The notes under the pieces: model-generated | Seen by the model: the letters and a program-made list of their open reading frames with translations, nothing else | The model's database searches: none | What the model was told of the DNA's origin: nothing | Program-made: the position numbers and the translations under genes | Assembly: GCA_947452665.1 (NCBI GenBank) | Contig: CANGEH010000035.1 | Location: 1 to 12,210, forward strand | Length of the DNA: 12,210 bases | Origin: Caulobacteraceae bacterium | GTDB taxonomy: Bacteria > Pseudomonadota > Alphaproteobacteria > Caulobacterales > Caulobacteraceae | Direction of reading: 5' to 3' | Part shown: positions 11,541 through 12,210 of the stretch, in pieces | How the letters are laid out: every line of letters starts with the position of its first letter | Numbering within the stretch: position 1 is the first letter of the stretch

Positions 11541-12210
11541 CTAGTTCCAAATTTCCAGCTGAAACAGTTTGCGGTGCTCTTCGATGGCAAATCGGTCGGT
11601 CATGCCTGCAATATAATCACACACGATCCGCGCCCGGCCACCCTGATCGCGGCCCTGGGTCTTGATCAGCCATTCGCTGGGCAGGACATCGGGCTCGGCC
11701 ATGAACAGCTGGAACATGTCGGCGAGTATGCGCCGGGCCTGACTGCGGGTGCGATTGACGCGCCAATGGCGATACATGCGCTCATGCAAGAAGGCCCGCA
11801 AAAGCGCCAGGTCCTCAGCCATGTCCGGCGAAAACGCGACCAGGGCATGGGACAGGCTGCGCACATCGCTGGCAGACTGGACACCGGACGATCTGGCCCG
11901 GCGACTGGTCTCGGTCATGACATCATCAATCATGGCCCCGATCATGCGACGCACGGCCTCTAGGCGCACTAACCGATCATCGAGGTCCGGACGCTCGGCC
12001 TTGACGGCCAAGAGCAAGGGCCCGATCAAGGGCACGCTCAGCAATTCCTCAAGCTGAAACAGGCCTGCCTGCAAACCATCATCAACATCGTGATTATTAT
12101 AGGCGATATCGTCAGCCAGGGCCGCAACCTGCGCCTCCGCCGAGGCCCAGGTGCCAAGCCCAAGATCATAGGCGCGGTTATAGTCGGCAATCGCTGCCCA
12201 GCTTGGCCGG
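11541..12210 (-). CDS. dgt: dGTP triphosphohydrolase-like protein (partial, N-terminus off window)
   Basis: This is an HD-domain deoxynucleotide triphosphohydrolase that splits dNTPs into deoxynucleosides and triphosphate. About 222 C-terminal residues are visible. The reading frame stays open to 12209, beginning RPSWAAIADYNRAYDLGLGT, so the start codon lies beyond the right edge. The diagnostic ADDIAYNNHDVDDG (about 33-46 of the visible part) contains the metal- and substrate-site residues after the HD motif. LFQLEELLSVPLIG, then SLSHALVAFSPDM, then a C-terminal CDYIAGMTDRFAIEEHRKLF complete the family pattern. The HD doublet itself is outside the window. The 88-nt gap to the SPOR gene contains that operon's candidate promoter. 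In alphaproteobacteria this group is annotated 'dGTPase-like' and its in vivo substrate is often unproven. Confidence 0.93.
   Translation of the reverse strand, partial: RPSWAAIADYNRAYDLGLGTWASAEAQVAALADDIAYNNHDVDDGLQAGLFQLEELLSVPLIGPLLLAVKAERPDLDDRLVRLEAVRRMIGAMIDDVMTETSRRARSSGVQSASDVRSLSHALVAFSPDMAEDLALLRAFLHERMYRHWRVNRTRSQARRILADMFQLFMAEPDVLPSEWLIKTQGRDQGGRARIVCDYIAGMTDRFAIEEHRKLFQLEIWN

Noticed and set aside
1..12210. Apparent abundance of CTAG and TAGGCC-like words
   Set aside because: A rough hand count gives about 26 CTAG in the window, below the roughly 40 expected from base composition, so there is no enrichment.
1..12210. parS-like ParB sites near mipZ, CRISPR repeats, tRNA genes, insertion-sequence ends
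   Set aside because: I looked for TGTTTCACGTGAAACA-like sequence, regularly spaced repeats, cloverleaf-like segments and terminal inverted repeats with duplications, and saw none.

Overview
The window looks like ordinary core chromosome of an alphaproteobacterium, most probably Caulobacterales or a close relative. The base composition is GC-rich. The strongest taxonomic signal is a near-textbook MipZ (the ParA-like division-site ATPase typified by Caulobacter). It is supported by an alphaproteobacterial ClpS, a phasin, a DUF1489 protein, a SPOR-tailed D-Ala-D-Ala carboxypeptidase, and a SPOR - nagZ - scpA - scpB gene run. No mobile element, CRISPR array, tRNA or rRNA was seen, and I find no defence island.

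Layout. 1-275 (-): 5' part of clpS, which runs off the left edge. 509-946 (-): a phasin with a clean terminator at 450-483 and a perfect 15-bp palindrome upstream. 1262-2536 (+): secreted D,D-carboxypeptidase with a SPOR domain. 2546-2971 and 2990-3835 (-): an apparent mipZ-first operon followed by a small membrane J-domain protein. 4020-4895 (+): panC, divergent from mipZ. 4925-5338 and 5385-6227 (-): a DUF1489 protein downstream of a LiuC-type crotonase. 6375-8135 (+): an NTE-type protein with an N-terminal cyclic-nucleotide-binding-like domain and a patatin lipase domain. 8127-11452 (-): a tightly packed operon transcribed in the order SPOR protein, nagZ, scpA, scpB. 11541-12210 (-): the C-terminal part of a dGTPase-like triphosphohydrolase that runs off the right edge.

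Themes. Several genes concern the cell cycle and envelope. MipZ positions FtsZ, ScpA/ScpB form the condensin accessory complex with Smc, NagZ recycles peptidoglycan, and two separate SPOR proteins would be expected at denuded glycan in the septum. The crotonase and phasin point to acyl-CoA and polyhydroxyalkanoate metabolism.

Start codons. Ribosome-binding sites or gene overlaps favour these starts: panC GTG 4020, scpA ATG 9601 and the SPOR protein ATG 11452.

Most interesting signals: GANTC (CcrM-type methylation) sites in four of the five main upstream regions, including mipZ; the candidate PhaR operator of the phasin; a strong-SD upstream ORF that overlaps the start of clpS; paired inverted repeats at the panC 3' end; and a degenerate phosphate-binding cassette in the NTE-like protein. 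I do not see a clearly new biological system here; most genes belong to well-known families.
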